DNA of 64,000 bases from an uncultured Flavobacteriaceae bacterium (lineage in GTDB: Bacteria > Bacteroidota > Bacteroidia > Flavobacteriales > Flavobacteriaceae): contig CANNAC010000001.1 of assembly GCA_947502495.1 (NCBI GenBank), positions 124,001 through 188,000 of the forward strand, in the 5' to 3' direction. The position numbers were made by a program, and so were the translations under genes. Below the pieces are notes generated by a model. It was not told where the DNA came from, searched no databases, and saw only the letters and a program-made list of their open reading frames with translations. Positions 31,274 to 40,254 of this stretch are shown here, piece after piece (position 1 is the first letter of the stretch; every line of letters starts with the position of its first letter).

Positions 31274-31675
31274 TTAATTTTTTAAGATGGTGCGTTCTGT
31301 AATTTTTTCGTCAAACTTTTCAATAAATGAATCTACTTTATCTGCATTAAAATTACCGTTTATGTCTAAAAGGCCTTGTTCTATAAACCATTTTATTAGC
31401 GATTTATTCCAATAGGCAGGTCGCATTTCCATGCTTTTTTGTTGGTTGGTAAAGATTATTTTTTGATAATCACCAGGGACGTTATAAACATCCGTAATTA
31501 ATTCGTTTTTTGTGTTTAGTTCATAAATAACAAATTCATTTCCATAAGATTTTTTTTCATAGCTTAATACCGGGATTCCGTCTATATAGATAGTTTCTTT
31601 TTTAAGTTTTATTTTCTGAGCGTATATACTCGTTGAAATGGATAAAAAAAGAAGGAGGATTAGTTTCGTTTTCAT
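31274..31675 (-). CDS. Secreted protein, function unknown (133 aa)
   Basis: The open frame begins 36 codons earlier, but ATG at 31673-31675 starts a clean signal peptide (MKTKLILLLFLSISTSIYAQ), so it is taken as the start. The mature part has the pattern KIKLKKETIYIDGIPVLSYE with a beta-rich middle and a helical C-terminus. This arrangement is common among uncharacterised flavobacterial secreted proteins. No function assigned. Confidence 0.75.
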   Translation of the reverse strand: MKTKLILLLFLSISTSIYAQKIKLKKETIYIDGIPVLSYEKKSYGNEFVIYELNTKNELITDVYNVPGDYQKIIFTNQQKSMEMRPAYWNKSLIKWFIEQGLLDINGNFNADKVDSFIEKFDEKITERTILKN

Positions 31676-31811
31676 TTTAGTTCGTTTAGTTATTTTAAAT
31701 GTATTTGAGGTGATTTCTAAATTATTTCTAAAATATAAGGAATAGGATGCTGTTTTAATACATTTACTATTAATTTTTAGCAACTTCTCTTAAAACCCAA
31801 ACATTAGTAAA

Positions 31812-31843
31812 AGCAAAAAGCCATAACTAATTAGTCATGGCTC
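31812..31843 (-). terminator. Terminator of the outer-membrane protein gene
   Basis: Read on the minus strand, AGCCATGACTAAT pairs with ATTAGTTATGGCT, followed by TTTTT. It lies about 45 bp after the stop at 31889. Confidence 0.75.
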
Positions 31844-31888
31844 TTTATATAAAATACTAGGGTAAGTTTATAAATGGAATATCATTTA

Positions 31889-32452
31889 TTAGAATTTATA
31901 ACCAATTCTTGCATGTACATTTACAGCAACATCACTTTCATTAATTAGTCGAACATTGTCCTTTTTAAAATAATGAATATAACCAATACCAAATCCGGCT
32001 TCATAATTAAAATGACTACCAATGTTTCTTCTAATTCCCCAAGTTGGTACAATGGTAATATCGCTTATTAGATCTACATTATCATCATTAGAAACAAGTT
32101 CCAAATCGGTTTGATAGCTTGTTTTTAGCGAAATAAAATTCCCGCTATTTCCATCGATTCTTTTGGATTTGCTTTCTCGTTTTTTTAGATTATAATACCA
32201 ACGAGGCGCTAAAGAAATATTGGGTGCAATTACAAAATATGTACCACTGTAATTGCTTCCGGTCGAAAGACCTGCAACAATACCTATTTCGCTTCGTAAA
32301 GCAATACTATTGGTTAATTTAGTTTCATTGTAACCCCAAATTCCTATTGGACCTGTTTGAATTCCGTAAAGCGATTTTTCAACACTTGCATCTTGTGCTT
32401 TTGCAAATAATGTAAATAAACAAAGGCAAGAAGCTAATATTATTTTCTTCAT
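31889..32452 (-). CDS. Small outer-membrane beta-barrel protein
   Basis: 187 aa with signal peptide (to about 20, AKAQ). Alternating strands with aromatic girdle residues (GPIGIWGYNETKLTNSIALR, YNLKKRE, FNYEAGFGIGYIHYF) and a terminal VHARIGYKF, the C-terminal Phe signature of barrels. Probably eight strands. Function unknown. Confidence 0.8.
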   Translation of the reverse strand: MKKIILASCLCLFTLFAKAQDASVEKSLYGIQTGPIGIWGYNETKLTNSIALRSEIGIVAGLSTGSNYSGTYFVIAPNISLAPRWYYNLKKRESKSKRIDGNSGNFISLKTSYQTDLELVSNDDNVDLISDITIVPTWGIRRNIGSHFNYEAGFGIGYIHYFKKDNVRLINESDVAVNVHARIGYKF

Positions 32453-32493
32453 ATTTATTTCTCTTGGAAAAGGGAGTCTTATTTAATGATTAC

Positions 32494-33732
32494 TTATTTT
32501 TTCTCAGCTGTAAGCTCACAAATCTTACAAATTACTTCGGTTGCTTTTATCATACTTTCTACAGGAACATACTCATAACGACCATGAAAATTATGTCCGC
32601 CAGCAAAAATATTCGGACAAGGTAATCCCATATAACTAAGTTGTGAACCATCTGTACCACCACGAATAGCTTTAATAAGTGGTTTTATGTTTAGTTGCTT
32701 CATCGCTTCTTCGGCAATATCTACAATATGCATTACTGGTTCTACCTTTTCTTTCATATTGAAATATTGATCTTTGATTTCAATAGTAATCACCTCACGC
32801 TCATATTGTGCATTTAACTCATCGGTAAGTTTTTGCATCACTTCTTTTCTAGCTTCAAAATGCTCTTTGTCGTGATCGCGAATAATGTATTGTAAAACCG
32901 TTTCTTCTACTTCTCCTTTAATCGAATATAGGTGAAAGAAACCTTCATAACCTTCGGTATGTTCTGGTGTTTCTAATCTTGGTAACGAGTTGATAAACTC
33001 TTGTGCTATGTACATCGAGTTTATCATTTTTCCTTTGGCATAACCAGGATGCACGATTTTTCCTTTTACTTTTACAACAGCGCCTGCTGCATTAAAGTTT
33101 TCGTATTCTAGTTCACCAATTTGGCTTCCATCCATCGTGTATGCCCAATCTGCTCCAAATTTTTCTACATCAAAATGGTGTGCGCCACGACCAATTTCTT
33201 CGTCTGGAGTAAAACCTACTCTAACTTTACCGTGTTTAATTTCTGGATGCTGAATAAGGTATTCCATTGCCGAAATAATTTCAGTAATACCAGCTTTATC
33301 ATCTGCTCCAAGAAGCGTTGTTCCGTCGGTAGTGATTAGCGTTTGTCCTTTATATAAAAGTAAATCTTCAAAATAATCTGGAGAAAGTACAATGTCTTCC
33401 GCAGCATTTAGAATAATATCTTTTCCGTCATAACTTTCAATAATCTGAGGTTTTACATCTTTTCCGGTAAAATCTGGCGTAGTATCAAAATGCGAAACAA
33501 AACCAATAGTTGGTACCTCATGATCAACATTACTTGGTAAGGTTGCCATAATGTATGCTTTGTCATCAATAGTGACATCTTGCATACCAATAGCTTTTAA
33601 CTCTTCGACTAGCGCATTTGCTAAATCCCATTGTTTTGCTGTACTTGGTGTGGTATCACTTTCTGGATCCGATTCGGTATCTACAGTTACGTAACCTACA
33701 AATCGTTTTATAATGTCTTGTTTTGAAATCAT
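32494..33732 (-). CDS. pepT: Peptidase T (tripeptidase)
   Basis: 412 aa, M20 family. The metal-ligand motifs are in place: [11 protein letters not shown] (His78, Asp80), [12 protein letters not shown] (bridging Asp), [14 protein letters not shown] (general-base Glu), [18 protein letters not shown], and a late [10 protein letters not shown]. PepT removes N-terminal residues from tripeptides in the cytosol. Single gene. Confidence 0.95.
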   Translation of the reverse strand: MISKQDIIKRFVGYVTVDTESDPESDTTPSTAKQWDLANALVEELKAIGMQDVTIDDKAYIMATLPSNVDHEVPTIGFVSHFDTTPDFTGKDVKPQIIESYDGKDIILNAAEDIVLSPDYFEDLLLYKGQTLITTDGTTLLGADDKAGITEIISAMEYLIQHPEIKHGKVRVGFTPDEEIGRGAHHFDVEKFGADWAYTMDGSQIGELEYENFNAAGAVVKVKGKIVHPGYAKGKMINSMYIAQEFINSLPRLETPEHTEGYEGFFHLYSIKGEVEETVLQYIIRDHDKEHFEARKEVMQKLTDELNAQYEREVITIEIKDQYFNMKEKVEPVMHIVDIAEEAMKQLNIKPLIKAIRGGTDGSQLSYMGLPCPNIFAGGHNFHGRYEYVPVESMIKATEVICKICELTAEKK

Positions 33733-33739
33733 ATTATTT

Positions 33740-33757
33740 TTCCTGCGAAAGCAGGAA
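33740..33757. repeat. Short palindrome TTCCTGC-GAAA-GCAGGAA
   Basis: Perfect 7-bp arms around GAAA, just upstream of the pepT start codon. The same arms, with a longer insert, recur at 43717-43765 and both are followed by TCT. Probably a small dispersed repeat. Confidence 0.6.
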
Positions 33758-33828
33758 TCTGTTAAATGGTTAATGAATTAATTTTGAAAGCATAAAAATA
33801 CGATTCTGTAATTTATTTTTGAATTGTA

Positions 33829-34119
33829 TTAAAGGAAATTTTTTATATCTCTGCTGGAATGAAGTATTCTAACAATTTTGATATGTTTTGTGTAAATTCT
33901 ATAGCATATTAAGTGCTCCATTTCTGGAATACTATATAATCCTATCTTTAAATCCTTTCTTTGTTTTCCTATTTTTGGACTTTTGGATAGTTTTTCTATG
34001 GCATTTTCTAGTTGCATGATATAATTTTCAGCTTGAGATAGCCCAAATTCTTTATAAGAATATAAAAAGATTCCTCTTAAATCGTTTTTCGCAACTACTG
34101 AAATTTTATATTCAGACAT
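33829..34119 (-). CDS. parE: ParE-family toxin
   Basis: 96 aa. RelE/ParE fold: YKISVVAKNDLRGIFLYSYKEFGLSQAENYI, LSKSPKIGKQR, IPEMEHLICYRI and the end IVRILHSSRDIKNFL. ParE toxins usually poison gyrase. Its start codon overlaps the antitoxin stop by one base, a tight translational coupling. Confidence 0.93.
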   Translation of the reverse strand: MSEYKISVVAKNDLRGIFLYSYKEFGLSQAENYIMQLENAIEKLSKSPKIGKQRKDLKIGLYSIPEMEHLICYRIYTKHIKIVRILHSSRDIKNFL

Positions 34120-34352
34120 TATAGCTCTAATTCTTTTTTCTGCTCTGCTAAAATTTCACTTACCGTTTGATCTGTAGTTGGTGCAGACCATCCTTTTTCA
34201 ATTTCAGCACGTAAATCGGCTATTACTTTATGTCTATATACTTCATGTAAACGTAAAGCATCACGAACCAATTCACTAGCATTTTGAAAATCTCCAGATG
34301 CAATTTCTGAAGCGATATATTTTTCTTGTTTTTTTGTTAGGCTAATATTCAT
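34119..34352 (-). CDS. parD: ParD-family antitoxin
   Basis: 77 aa. N-terminal ribbon-helix-helix (ISLTKKQEKYIASEIASGDF, ASELVRDALRL) and a C-terminal segment (VIADLRAEIEKGWSAPTTDQ) that wraps the toxin. It probably represses its own promoter through the palindrome at 34373. Confidence 0.93.
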   Translation of the reverse strand: MNISLTKKQEKYIASEIASGDFQNASELVRDALRLHEVYRHKVIADLRAEIEKGWSAPTTDQTVSEILAEQKKELEL

Positions 34353-34372
34353 AATCGTTAATTTATTTAAAA

Positions 34373-34385
34373 ATACAATTTGTAT
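34373..34385. promoter_or_regulatory. Palindrome ATACAATTTGTAT, candidate ParD operator
   Basis: Perfect 6-bp arms around one base, between the parD start and its minus-7 box. Confidence 0.5.
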
Positions 34386-34395
34386 CCATATTTAG

Positions 34396-34403
34396 CAAAT
34401 ATA
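34396..34403 (-). promoter_or_regulatory. Promoter minus-7 box TATATTTG of parDE
   Basis: Minus-strand TAnnTTTG, 43 nt before the parD ATG. Confidence 0.55.
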
Positions 34404-34439
34404 GACATAAGGTAAATTTGATATTGTTTTTTTTAAAAG

Positions 34440-34447
34440 TACTTTTG
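34440..34447 (+). promoter_or_regulatory. Promoter minus-7 box TACTTTTG of pyrD
   Basis: TAnnTTTG 15 nt before the ATG at 34463. This also argues against translating from the upstream TTG at 34418. Confidence 0.6.
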
Positions 34448-34462
34448 CACAAACATTATCTG

Positions 34463-35488
34463 ATGTATAAATTACTACTTAGACCACTATTTTTTCTTTT
34501 CGATCCGGAGAAGATTCACCATTTTACTTTTTCATTAATTCGTTTTACGTGCAAAATACCTGGGGTTTCAAGTGTATTTAAAAGTTTATACACTATTGAA
34601 GATGCTAAACTAGAACGAAAACTCTTCGGTTTAACCTTTAAAAATCCAGTAGGTCTAGCAGCAGGTTTCGATAAAAATGCGGTTTTATATAATGAATTGT
34701 CCAACTTTGGATTCGGATTTATAGAAATAGGAACCGTTACACCTAAAGGACAAGCAGGAAATCCGAAACAAAGACTTTTTCGTTTAAAAGACGATCAAGG
34801 AATTATTAACCGAATGGGTTTTAATAACGAAGGTCTGGAAACGGCAATTACACAACTAAAGAAAAATAAAGGAAAAGTGATTATTGGTGGGAACATTGGT
34901 AAAAACACCGAAACAAAACCGGAAGATTATACCAAGGATTATCTAGAGTGTTTTAACGGTTTGCATCCTTATGTAGATTATTTTGTCTTGAATGTGAGTT
35001 GTCCAAATGTTGGTAGTCATGCTAAATTAAATGATAAAGACTATTTATTGGAATTAATTGGAGCTGTGCAAAAAGCAAATCATACGTTTGAAAAACAGAA
35101 ACCAATTCTTCTTAAAATTGCTCCAGATTTAAATAACGGACAATTAGATGAAATTATAGATCTTATTGCAGAAACCAATTTAGATGGTGTAATTGCGAGT
35201 AATACGTCTACAGATAGAAGCGGATTAAAAGCAACCGACGCTAGACTAGCCGAAATAGGAAATGGTGGATTAAGCGGAAAACCTGTTAAAGAAAAATCGA
35301 CGCAAGTCATTAAATACTTAGCCGATAAAAGTAATAAAGCATTCCCAATAATTGGTGTAGGAGGAATTCATTCTGCAAACGATGCACTAGAAAAAATAGC
35401 AGCAGGAGCAGACTTAGTTCAGATTTATACTGGTTTTATTTATGAAGGTCCTTCGCTTATTAAAAAAATAAATAAGGCCTTACTCTAA
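34463..35488 (+). CDS. pyrD: Dihydroorotate dehydrogenase (quinone), class 2
   Basis: 341 aa from [20 protein letters not shown], the usual class 2 start with a membrane-associating helix. FMN and substrate sites: [53 protein letters not shown], and [20 protein letters not shown]. It oxidises dihydroorotate to orotate in pyrimidine synthesis, passing electrons to quinone. Its 3' end overlaps the convergent gene by 9 bp. Confidence 0.96.
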   Translation: MYKLLLRPLFFLFDPEKIHHFTFSLIRFTCKIPGVSSVFKSLYTIEDAKLERKLFGLTFKNPVGLAAGFDKNAVLYNELSNFGFGFIEIGTVTPKGQAGNPKQRLFRLKDDQGIINRMGFNNEGLETAITQLKKNKGKVIIGGNIGKNTETKPEDYTKDYLECFNGLHPYVDYFVLNVSCPNVGSHAKLNDKDYLLELIGAVQKANHTFEKQKPILLKIAPDLNNGQLDEIIDLIAETNLDGVIASNTSTDRSGLKATDARLAEIGNGGLSGKPVKEKSTQVIKYLADKSNKAFPIIGVGGIHSANDALEKIAAGADLVQIYTGFIYEGPSLIKKINKALL

Positions 35489-36394
35489 AATTAGTTTTTG
35501 CGTTTTTGTGTTTCCAGAAGCATCAGATAATCGCACTACATACATTCCTTTTTGTAATGTCCTTAAATTTAAATCTATTTTAGAAGCGTTTTCAAAGTTT
35601 TTACTTTTTACCAAGCTACCAAGTATATTATAAATTTCTACGTTTTTAATAGATTGTGCATTGCTTATCGTGGTATTTCCTGTACTTGGATTCGGAAATA
35701 TTTTTGGACTTCCCAACGGGCTTACATCTTCTACACTTAATACATTGGTTAGTGTTACGGTTAGCGAACCAATAGAGTTTCCATTAAATGGAGCTATTGG
35801 ATTAGAACCATCAAAAATAGAAATAGGCGTATTTACATCGGCATCACTGGAAGTATAATTCGTTCCTGCATCTGTTCCAGCATCATGCACATACAATACA
35901 GGAATTTCTATTAGCGTTTTCCAATTACCAGATGTATCCATTAATTCTAAAGCATCAATAGCCATCATCCAATCTGGACTCGGGGCTACCATTGTAAATA
36001 AGGAAAGTAAAGGGAAATCTTCAGTAAATTCTAAATCACTTATAGTAATAGTTCCTGCGGCAGTACTTAAAGAAGGACCGTAAATATATTGTTCGGCATT
36101 TCCTGCATTTATAGCATTTTGAACATCTACATCTTCAAAGGTATCATTGATGCCGTTTTCGGCTATAGACTCCACACCTTGGCTTGCCATAGTGCTAATT
36201 TCAATAAAGGAAACATTTGCGTTGTGGTTAACACCAACCAATCTAGACCAATGATCGTTGGGCGGAATGGAAGTATGATCTGTAGCATTCCATGTGCTTG
36301 TAAAAACAATATCGTAGGTAGCAATAGATTGTGCTCGTATATCATTAAAGATACTTAATACTATTAAAGAAAGTAAAAATGTAATTCTTTTCAT
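35480..36394 (-). CDS. Spondin-domain protein with type IX secretion tail
   Basis: 304 aa. Signal peptide to about 21 (IRAQ). Residues about 25-215 resemble the spondin N domain ([60 protein letters not shown]). The C-terminal 80 residues form a type A T9SS sorting domain ([40 protein letters not shown]). It is therefore exported across the outer membrane and probably cell-surface linked, perhaps an adhesin. Confidence 0.9.
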   Translation of the reverse strand: MKRITFLLSLIVLSIFNDIRAQSIATYDIVFTSTWNATDHTSIPPNDHWSRLVGVNHNANVSFIEISTMASQGVESIAENGINDTFEDVDVQNAINAGNAEQYIYGPSLSTAAGTITISDLEFTEDFPLLSLFTMVAPSPDWMMAIDALELMDTSGNWKTLIEIPVLYVHDAGTDAGTNYTSSDADVNTPISIFDGSNPIAPFNGNSIGSLTVTLTNVLSVEDVSPLGSPKIFPNPSTGNTTISNAQSIKNVEIYNILGSLVKSKNFENASKIDLNLRTLQKGMYVVRLSDASGNTKTQKLILE

Positions 36395-36488
36395 GAGGAT
36401 GGTTTTTTTAGTAGTCGAAATTATTTTAAAATACTTACTGCATCGATTATCTATTTAAAATCTTATTTTTATAAAAAAAAATAGAAAC

Positions 36489-37106
36489 TTGGATTACGAT
36501 TTACTTCTTTCTTTTGTTTTAGCTACTTCTGCGTTAGCGTGTTCTCCTGGACCAGATAATATTTTTGTGCTGATGCAAAGTATTACTAATGGTAAACAAT
36601 ATGGTTTAGCAACCGTTGCCGGTTTAATTTCGGGATGTATCGTACATACCACATTGGTAGCTTTTGGTGTGTCTGCAATTATTAAAGCAAATGACAATTT
36701 GTTTTTGGGTATAAAACTATTGGGTGCTTTATATTTACTTTATCTCGCATACAAGGTTTTTAAAGGAGATTCTAGAATAGAGTTTAATAATACCAGTGCG
36801 CCAAAAAAGAGTTTAATGCAGTTGTTTAAGCAAGGGTTTATCATGAACGTTTTAAACCCGAAAGTGTCTATTTTCTTTTTGGCATTTTTTCCGGGATTTT
36901 TGTTTAGTGATACCATGAGTACCGTTACACAATTCTATATTTTAGGCTTTTTGTTTATGGGAGTTTCCTTAATCATTTTTTCTATTATAGCCATTTTAGC
37001 AGGATCTATTTCCGATTATATAAAACAAAATAAGAACGTAGGTGTAGTATTAAAATGGTTGCAGATTGTTGTTTTTATCGGAATTGCAATTTTAATATTA
37101 CTTTAA
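36489..37106 (+). CDS. LysE/RhtB-family amino acid exporter
   Basis: 205 aa, six helices. The family start reads CSPGPDNIFVLMQSITNGKQYGL (about 18-40), and a later MNVLNPKVSIFFLAFFPGF (about 119-137). Translation appears to begin at TTG 36489, because no ATG lies upstream in frame. It exports amino acids or analogues; the substrate is unknown. Confidence 0.9.
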   Translation: MDYDLLLSFVLATSALACSPGPDNIFVLMQSITNGKQYGLATVAGLISGCIVHTTLVAFGVSAIIKANDNLFLGIKLLGALYLLYLAYKVFKGDSRIEFNNTSAPKKSLMQLFKQGFIMNVLNPKVSIFFLAFFPGFLFSDTMSTVTQFYILGFLFMGVSLIIFSIIAILAGSISDYIKQNKNVGVVLKWLQIVVFIGIAILILL

Positions 37107-37140
37107 AATCGAAATCGTTTTCGTTCACACGAATCTTTTC

Positions 37141-37148
37141 TATCTTTG
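37141..37148 (+). promoter_or_regulatory. Promoter minus-7 box TATCTTTG
   Basis: TAnnTTTG 7 nt before the ATG at 37156; near-leaderless. Confidence 0.6.
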
Positions 37149-37155
37149 AACTTAT

Positions 37156-38022
37156 ATGAAAGATAAGTATGTGAAAATTATTGAATGTCCTCGCGATGCT
37201 ATGCAAGGTATAAAAGAGTTTATACCAACAGCACTTAAGGTACAATATATACAATCGCTTTTACGCGTAGGTTTTGATACTATTGACTTCGGAAGTTTTG
37301 TTTCTGCAAAAGCTATTCCGCAAATGGTAGATACTGCAGAAGTTTTAGCACAATTAGATTTAAGTAAAACGACAAGTAAATTATTATCTATTGTTGCAAA
37401 TTTACGTGGCGCGGAAGCTGCTTGTCAACATCCTGAAATTGATTATTTAGGCTATCCTTTTTCTATTTCTGAAAACTTTCAGATGCGTAATACACATAAA
37501 ACCATTGCGCAATCGGTTTTAATTTTACAAGATATTTTAGATCTAGCATATAAACACAATAAAGAAGTTGTAGTATACATTTCTATGGGCTTTGGTAATC
37601 CGTATGGCGATCCATGGAATGTGGATATAGTAGGAGAGTGGACCGAACGTTTAAGCAAAATGGGCGTTAAAATACTTTCGTTAAGTGATACGGTAGGAAC
37701 TTCTAATCCGGAAAACATAAACTATTTGTTTTCTAATTTAATTCCGAAATATCCAGAAATCGAATTCGGAGCACATTTACATACCACACCAACCACTTGG
37801 TACGAAAAAGTAGATGCAGCATACAAAGCTGGTTGCAGGCGTTTTGATGGTGCCATTCAAGGTTTTGGCGGTTGCCCAATGGCAAAAGATGAACTTACGG
37901 GTAATATGCCAACCGAAAAAGTACTCTCGTATTTAACCACCAAAAAAGCACATGATTTAAATGCAATGTGTTTTGAGAGTAGCTATAACGAAGCAACAAA
38001 GATCTTTACTAAATACCACTAA
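37156..38022 (+). CDS. Hydroxymethylglutaryl-CoA lyase family protein
   Basis: 288 aa TIM-barrel of the HMGL/DRE family. Residues: IIECPRDAMQGIKEFIPT (catalytic Arg/Asp pair), GSFVSAKAIPQMVDT, LSLSDTVGT, GAHLHTTP, and the HMGL signature GGCPMAKDELTGNMPTE with the active Cys. It splits HMG-CoA into acetoacetate and acetyl-CoA, in leucine breakdown, in keeping with the ldh gene 9 kb upstream. Confidence 0.92.
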   Translation: MKDKYVKIIECPRDAMQGIKEFIPTALKVQYIQSLLRVGFDTIDFGSFVSAKAIPQMVDTAEVLAQLDLSKTTSKLLSIVANLRGAEAACQHPEIDYLGYPFSISENFQMRNTHKTIAQSVLILQDILDLAYKHNKEVVVYISMGFGNPYGDPWNVDIVGEWTERLSKMGVKILSLSDTVGTSNPENINYLFSNLIPKYPEIEFGAHLHTTPTTWYEKVDAAYKAGCRRFDGAIQGFGGCPMAKDELTGNMPTEKVLSYLTTKKAHDLNAMCFESSYNEATKIFTKYH

Positions 38023-38119
38023 TTTAACGATTTTATAGGAATTTGCTTTTGGTACTTCGTGCTAAATGCAATACTTTTATAAAGATAAACGAACATACAC
38101 ACTTTTTAAAATTACACCT

Positions 38120-38623
38120 ATGAATACTATTATCGAAAAACTACTGAATGACCAAGTGAAATTTGAAGCACAAGCTTCTATGCAATATTTAGCAATGGCT
38201 TCTTGGGCAGATGCGAATGGATTTAATGGCGTAGCAGATTTTTTTTATAGTCAGTCAGAAGAAGAACGCGTGCACATGCTTAAGCTTGTCAAGTTTATTA
38301 ATGAAAGAAGTGGAAATGTAGCTATTCCAGCTTTAGAAAAACCAAAAGAATCGTACAGCGGAATTATAGAACTTTTTGAGAAATTTCTTCAGAGTGAAAT
38401 ATTTGTAACCGAACAAATCAATCATGTGATTTTTGAAAGTTTACAGAATAAAGAATATAGCATTCATAATTTTATGCAATGGTATGTAAGCGAACAATTA
38501 GAAGAAGAAGCATTAGCAAGAACTCTATTAGATAAGCTAAACATCATAGGAAATGATAAATCTGGACATTATCTTTTTGATCGTGATGTAAATGCTATTG
38601 CTGCAGCGAACTCGAAAGAATAG
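38120..38623 (+). CDS. ftnA: Ferritin
   Basis: 167 aa from the ATG at 38120; the 18 codons before it are not ferritin-like. Four-helix bundle with di-iron ligands: Glu in KFEAQASMQYLAM, EEERVHMLKLVKFI (ExxH), EKFLQSEIFVTEQIN, FMQWYVSEQLEEE. It stores iron in the cytosol. It lies just upstream of the Cys-rich/porin/FMN operon, so iron homeostasis may link them. Confidence 0.95.
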   Translation: MNTIIEKLLNDQVKFEAQASMQYLAMASWADANGFNGVADFFYSQSEEERVHMLKLVKFINERSGNVAIPALEKPKESYSGIIELFEKFLQSEIFVTEQINHVIFESLQNKEYSIHNFMQWYVSEQLEEEALARTLLDKLNIIGNDKSGHYLFDRDVNAIAAANSKE

Positions 38624-38647
38624 ATAAAAACGTTATAATTAAATGTT

Positions 38648-38677
38648 AAAAGATTCCTTTATAGGAATCTTTTTTTT
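38648..38677 (+). terminator. Terminator of the ferritin gene
   Basis: AAAAGATTCCT pairs with AGGAATCTTTT around 4 nt, then a long T-run. Confidence 0.9.
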
Positions 38678-38689
38678 GTAGTTTTGTTC

Positions 38690-38704
38690 TTATTTAGAAT
38701 AAAT
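38690..38704. promoter_or_regulatory. TTATTTAGAATAAAT, candidate metal box
   Basis: Near-palindromic and related to TCTAAATAAA. It ends 8 bp before the ATG of the Cys-rich small protein. Confidence 0.35.
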
Positions 38705-38711
38705 TAAAATA

Positions 38712-38855
38712 ATGCAAACACAAATATCTTCCGAAATCACACCCGTTTTATTAACGCCAAGCTTTATTTGTTGCAGTGATAATAAGAAATCCAAATGCTG
38801 TAAAAAGTATAAGAAGAAGGGGAAATCTAATTGTAAACGCTGTCCGAAACTGTAA
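38712..38855 (+). CDS. Small Cys/Lys-rich protein (47 aa), function unknown
   Basis: An ORF of 48 codons, ATG to TAA: an acidic/hydrophobic first third (MQTQISSEITPVLLTP), then six Cys among Lys (ICCSDNKKSKCC, then CKRCPKL at the end). No membrane helix. The C-terminal Cys-x2-Cys plus a CC pair could bind a metal. It follows a TTATTTAGAATAAAT box and precedes the TCTAAATAAA-flanked porin promoter, so I read it as part of a metal-responsive group. The clean stop and strongly biased composition argue for a real gene, though no homologue can be checked here. Confidence 0.6.
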   Translation: MQTQISSEITPVLLTPSFICCSDNKKSKCCKKYKKKGKSNCKRCPKL

Positions 38856-38878
38856 AATTCCATTTTATTTAAAATAAA

Positions 38879-38888
38879 TCTAAATAAA
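38879..38888. promoter_or_regulatory. TCTAAATAAA box upstream of the porin promoter
   Basis: Lies 24 bp before the minus-7 box TATTTTTG; preceded by TTATTTAAAATAAA and followed by TAGGTCTAAG, further partial copies. Confidence 0.4.
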
Positions 38889-38912
38889 GTAGGTCTAAGT
38901 CAATTTCATTTC

Positions 38913-38920
38913 TATTTTTG
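38913..38920 (+). promoter_or_regulatory. Promoter minus-7 box TATTTTTG of the porin operon
   Basis: TAnnTTTG 51 nt before the ATG at 38972; the leader contains another TCTAAATAAA box. Confidence 0.55.
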
Positions 38921-38952
38921 CACTCGAAAAATTATAATTTATTTATAATAAG

Positions 38953-38962
38953 TCTAAATAAA
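38953..38962. promoter_or_regulatory. TCTAAATAAA box in the porin leader
   Basis: An exact copy of the core at 38879 and 687, placed 9 bp before the porin ATG, inside the transcribed leader. Confidence 0.4.
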
Positions 38963-38971
38963 ATTAAAGAA

Positions 38972-40135
38972 ATGAAAAGAATTTTACTTTCAATTGCAAT
39001 GTTAACAGCAACAATAGGATTTTCTCAAACCGTTGTTCAGGATACCACTTCAGGAAAAAATCAGCAAATTAACGCTGCGCAAAACATTTTAAATGGTACT
39101 ACATCCAAAGGAATAACTATTGGTGGTTATGCACAAGTAGACTATAACCAACCAGAAGGAGATAATGGTACTTTAGATGTGCACCGTTTAGTAATGCTTT
39201 TAGGATATAAGTTTAGTGATAAAGTACAGTTTGTTACAGAAATTGAATACGAACACGTAAAAGAAGTATATATCGAACAAGCATTCTTAAACTATAGCTT
39301 AAACGATAAAGTAAACATTCGTGGTGGTTTAATGTTAGTACCAATGGGAATTGTAAATGAATACCATGAGCCAACCGTTTTTAATGGTGTGGAAAGACCT
39401 AGTATGGATAAAAGTATTGTGCCTACTACATGGAGAGAAATTGGTGTTGGTGTAACTGGTAAATTTGATGACGCCTCTTTACGTTACCAAGCATATATCT
39501 TTAATGGTTTCACTTCTTTAAATGGTGATAAAACTTTAGGAGGAAGTAATGGTTTACGTAATGGTCGTCAAAAAGGAGCAGAGTCTACCGTGAATACGCC
39601 TAATCTTTCTGCAAAAGTAGATTATTATGGTATTCCTGGTTTACGTTTAGGTGCTTCTGGTTACTTTGGTAGAACACAAGCAGCAGATGATATACAAGAA
39701 ATTGCAGGAGCAGATGTTGGTATTAACATGTTCGGATTAGATGCACGTTATATTAAAAAACGTTTTTCTGCTAGAGGACAATATATCCACGCATTAATTA
39801 GTGATGCAGATGATTATAATACCTTAAACGAAGCGAACCTTGGTAGTGAATTAAAAGGATGGTATGTAGAAAGTGCTTATAACCTTTTGCCTTTATCTAA
39901 AGAGCAAAAATTAGATGCCTTTGTTCGTTATGAGCAATATGATACGCATGCAGCAACTAAAGATGCAGCAATTACTAGAAATTTAGCGTTTAACAGACAA
40001 GAATGGACTGCAGGTTTAAGTTACCACATTGCTAATGGAGCAGTAGTAAAAGCAGATTACCAAATTTTAGATAATGCAGCAGCAGGAAATGAAGCAACAG
40101 GTCAACTTAATGTTGGTTTCGGAGTTTGGTTCTAA
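38972..40135 (+). CDS. Porin (phosphate-selective porin O/P-like barrel)
   Basis: 387 aa from ATG 38972 (MKRILLSIAMLTATIGFSQ signal peptide); the longer frame from 38918 would start at the promoter. Long beta-barrel pattern: GITIGGYAQVDYNQP, VQFVTEIEYEHVKEVYIEQAF, PMGIVNEYHEPTVFNGVERP, PTTWREIGVGVTGKF, and a terminal LNVGFGVWF. Such porins move small anions across the outer membrane. It is first in an operon with an FMN-binding protein and a membrane protein. Confidence 0.88.
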   Translation: MKRILLSIAMLTATIGFSQTVVQDTTSGKNQQINAAQNILNGTTSKGITIGGYAQVDYNQPEGDNGTLDVHRLVMLLGYKFSDKVQFVTEIEYEHVKEVYIEQAFLNYSLNDKVNIRGGLMLVPMGIVNEYHEPTVFNGVERPSMDKSIVPTTWREIGVGVTGKFDDASLRYQAYIFNGFTSLNGDKTLGGSNGLRNGRQKGAESTVNTPNLSAKVDYYGIPGLRLGASGYFGRTQAADDIQEIAGADVGINMFGLDARYIKKRFSARGQYIHALISDADDYNTLNEANLGSELKGWYVESAYNLLPLSKEQKLDAFVRYEQYDTHAATKDAAITRNLAFNRQEWTAGLSYHIANGAVVKADYQILDNAAAGNEATGQLNVGFGVWF

Positions 40136-40254
40136 AGATTTGATTTAGTTAATGGAGTAATGTTTATAGCTAAAGTGAGCCTTTTCACTTTAGCTATTTG
40201 CTATTTAAATCTGTTGGCATGATTAATGCCAATAAAAAATAATACTTTTACAAA

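Noticed and set aside
38066-38119. N-terminal extension of ferritin from 38066
   Set aside because: MQYFYKDKRTYTLFKITP is not ferritin-like and the ATG at 38120 gives the standard protein.
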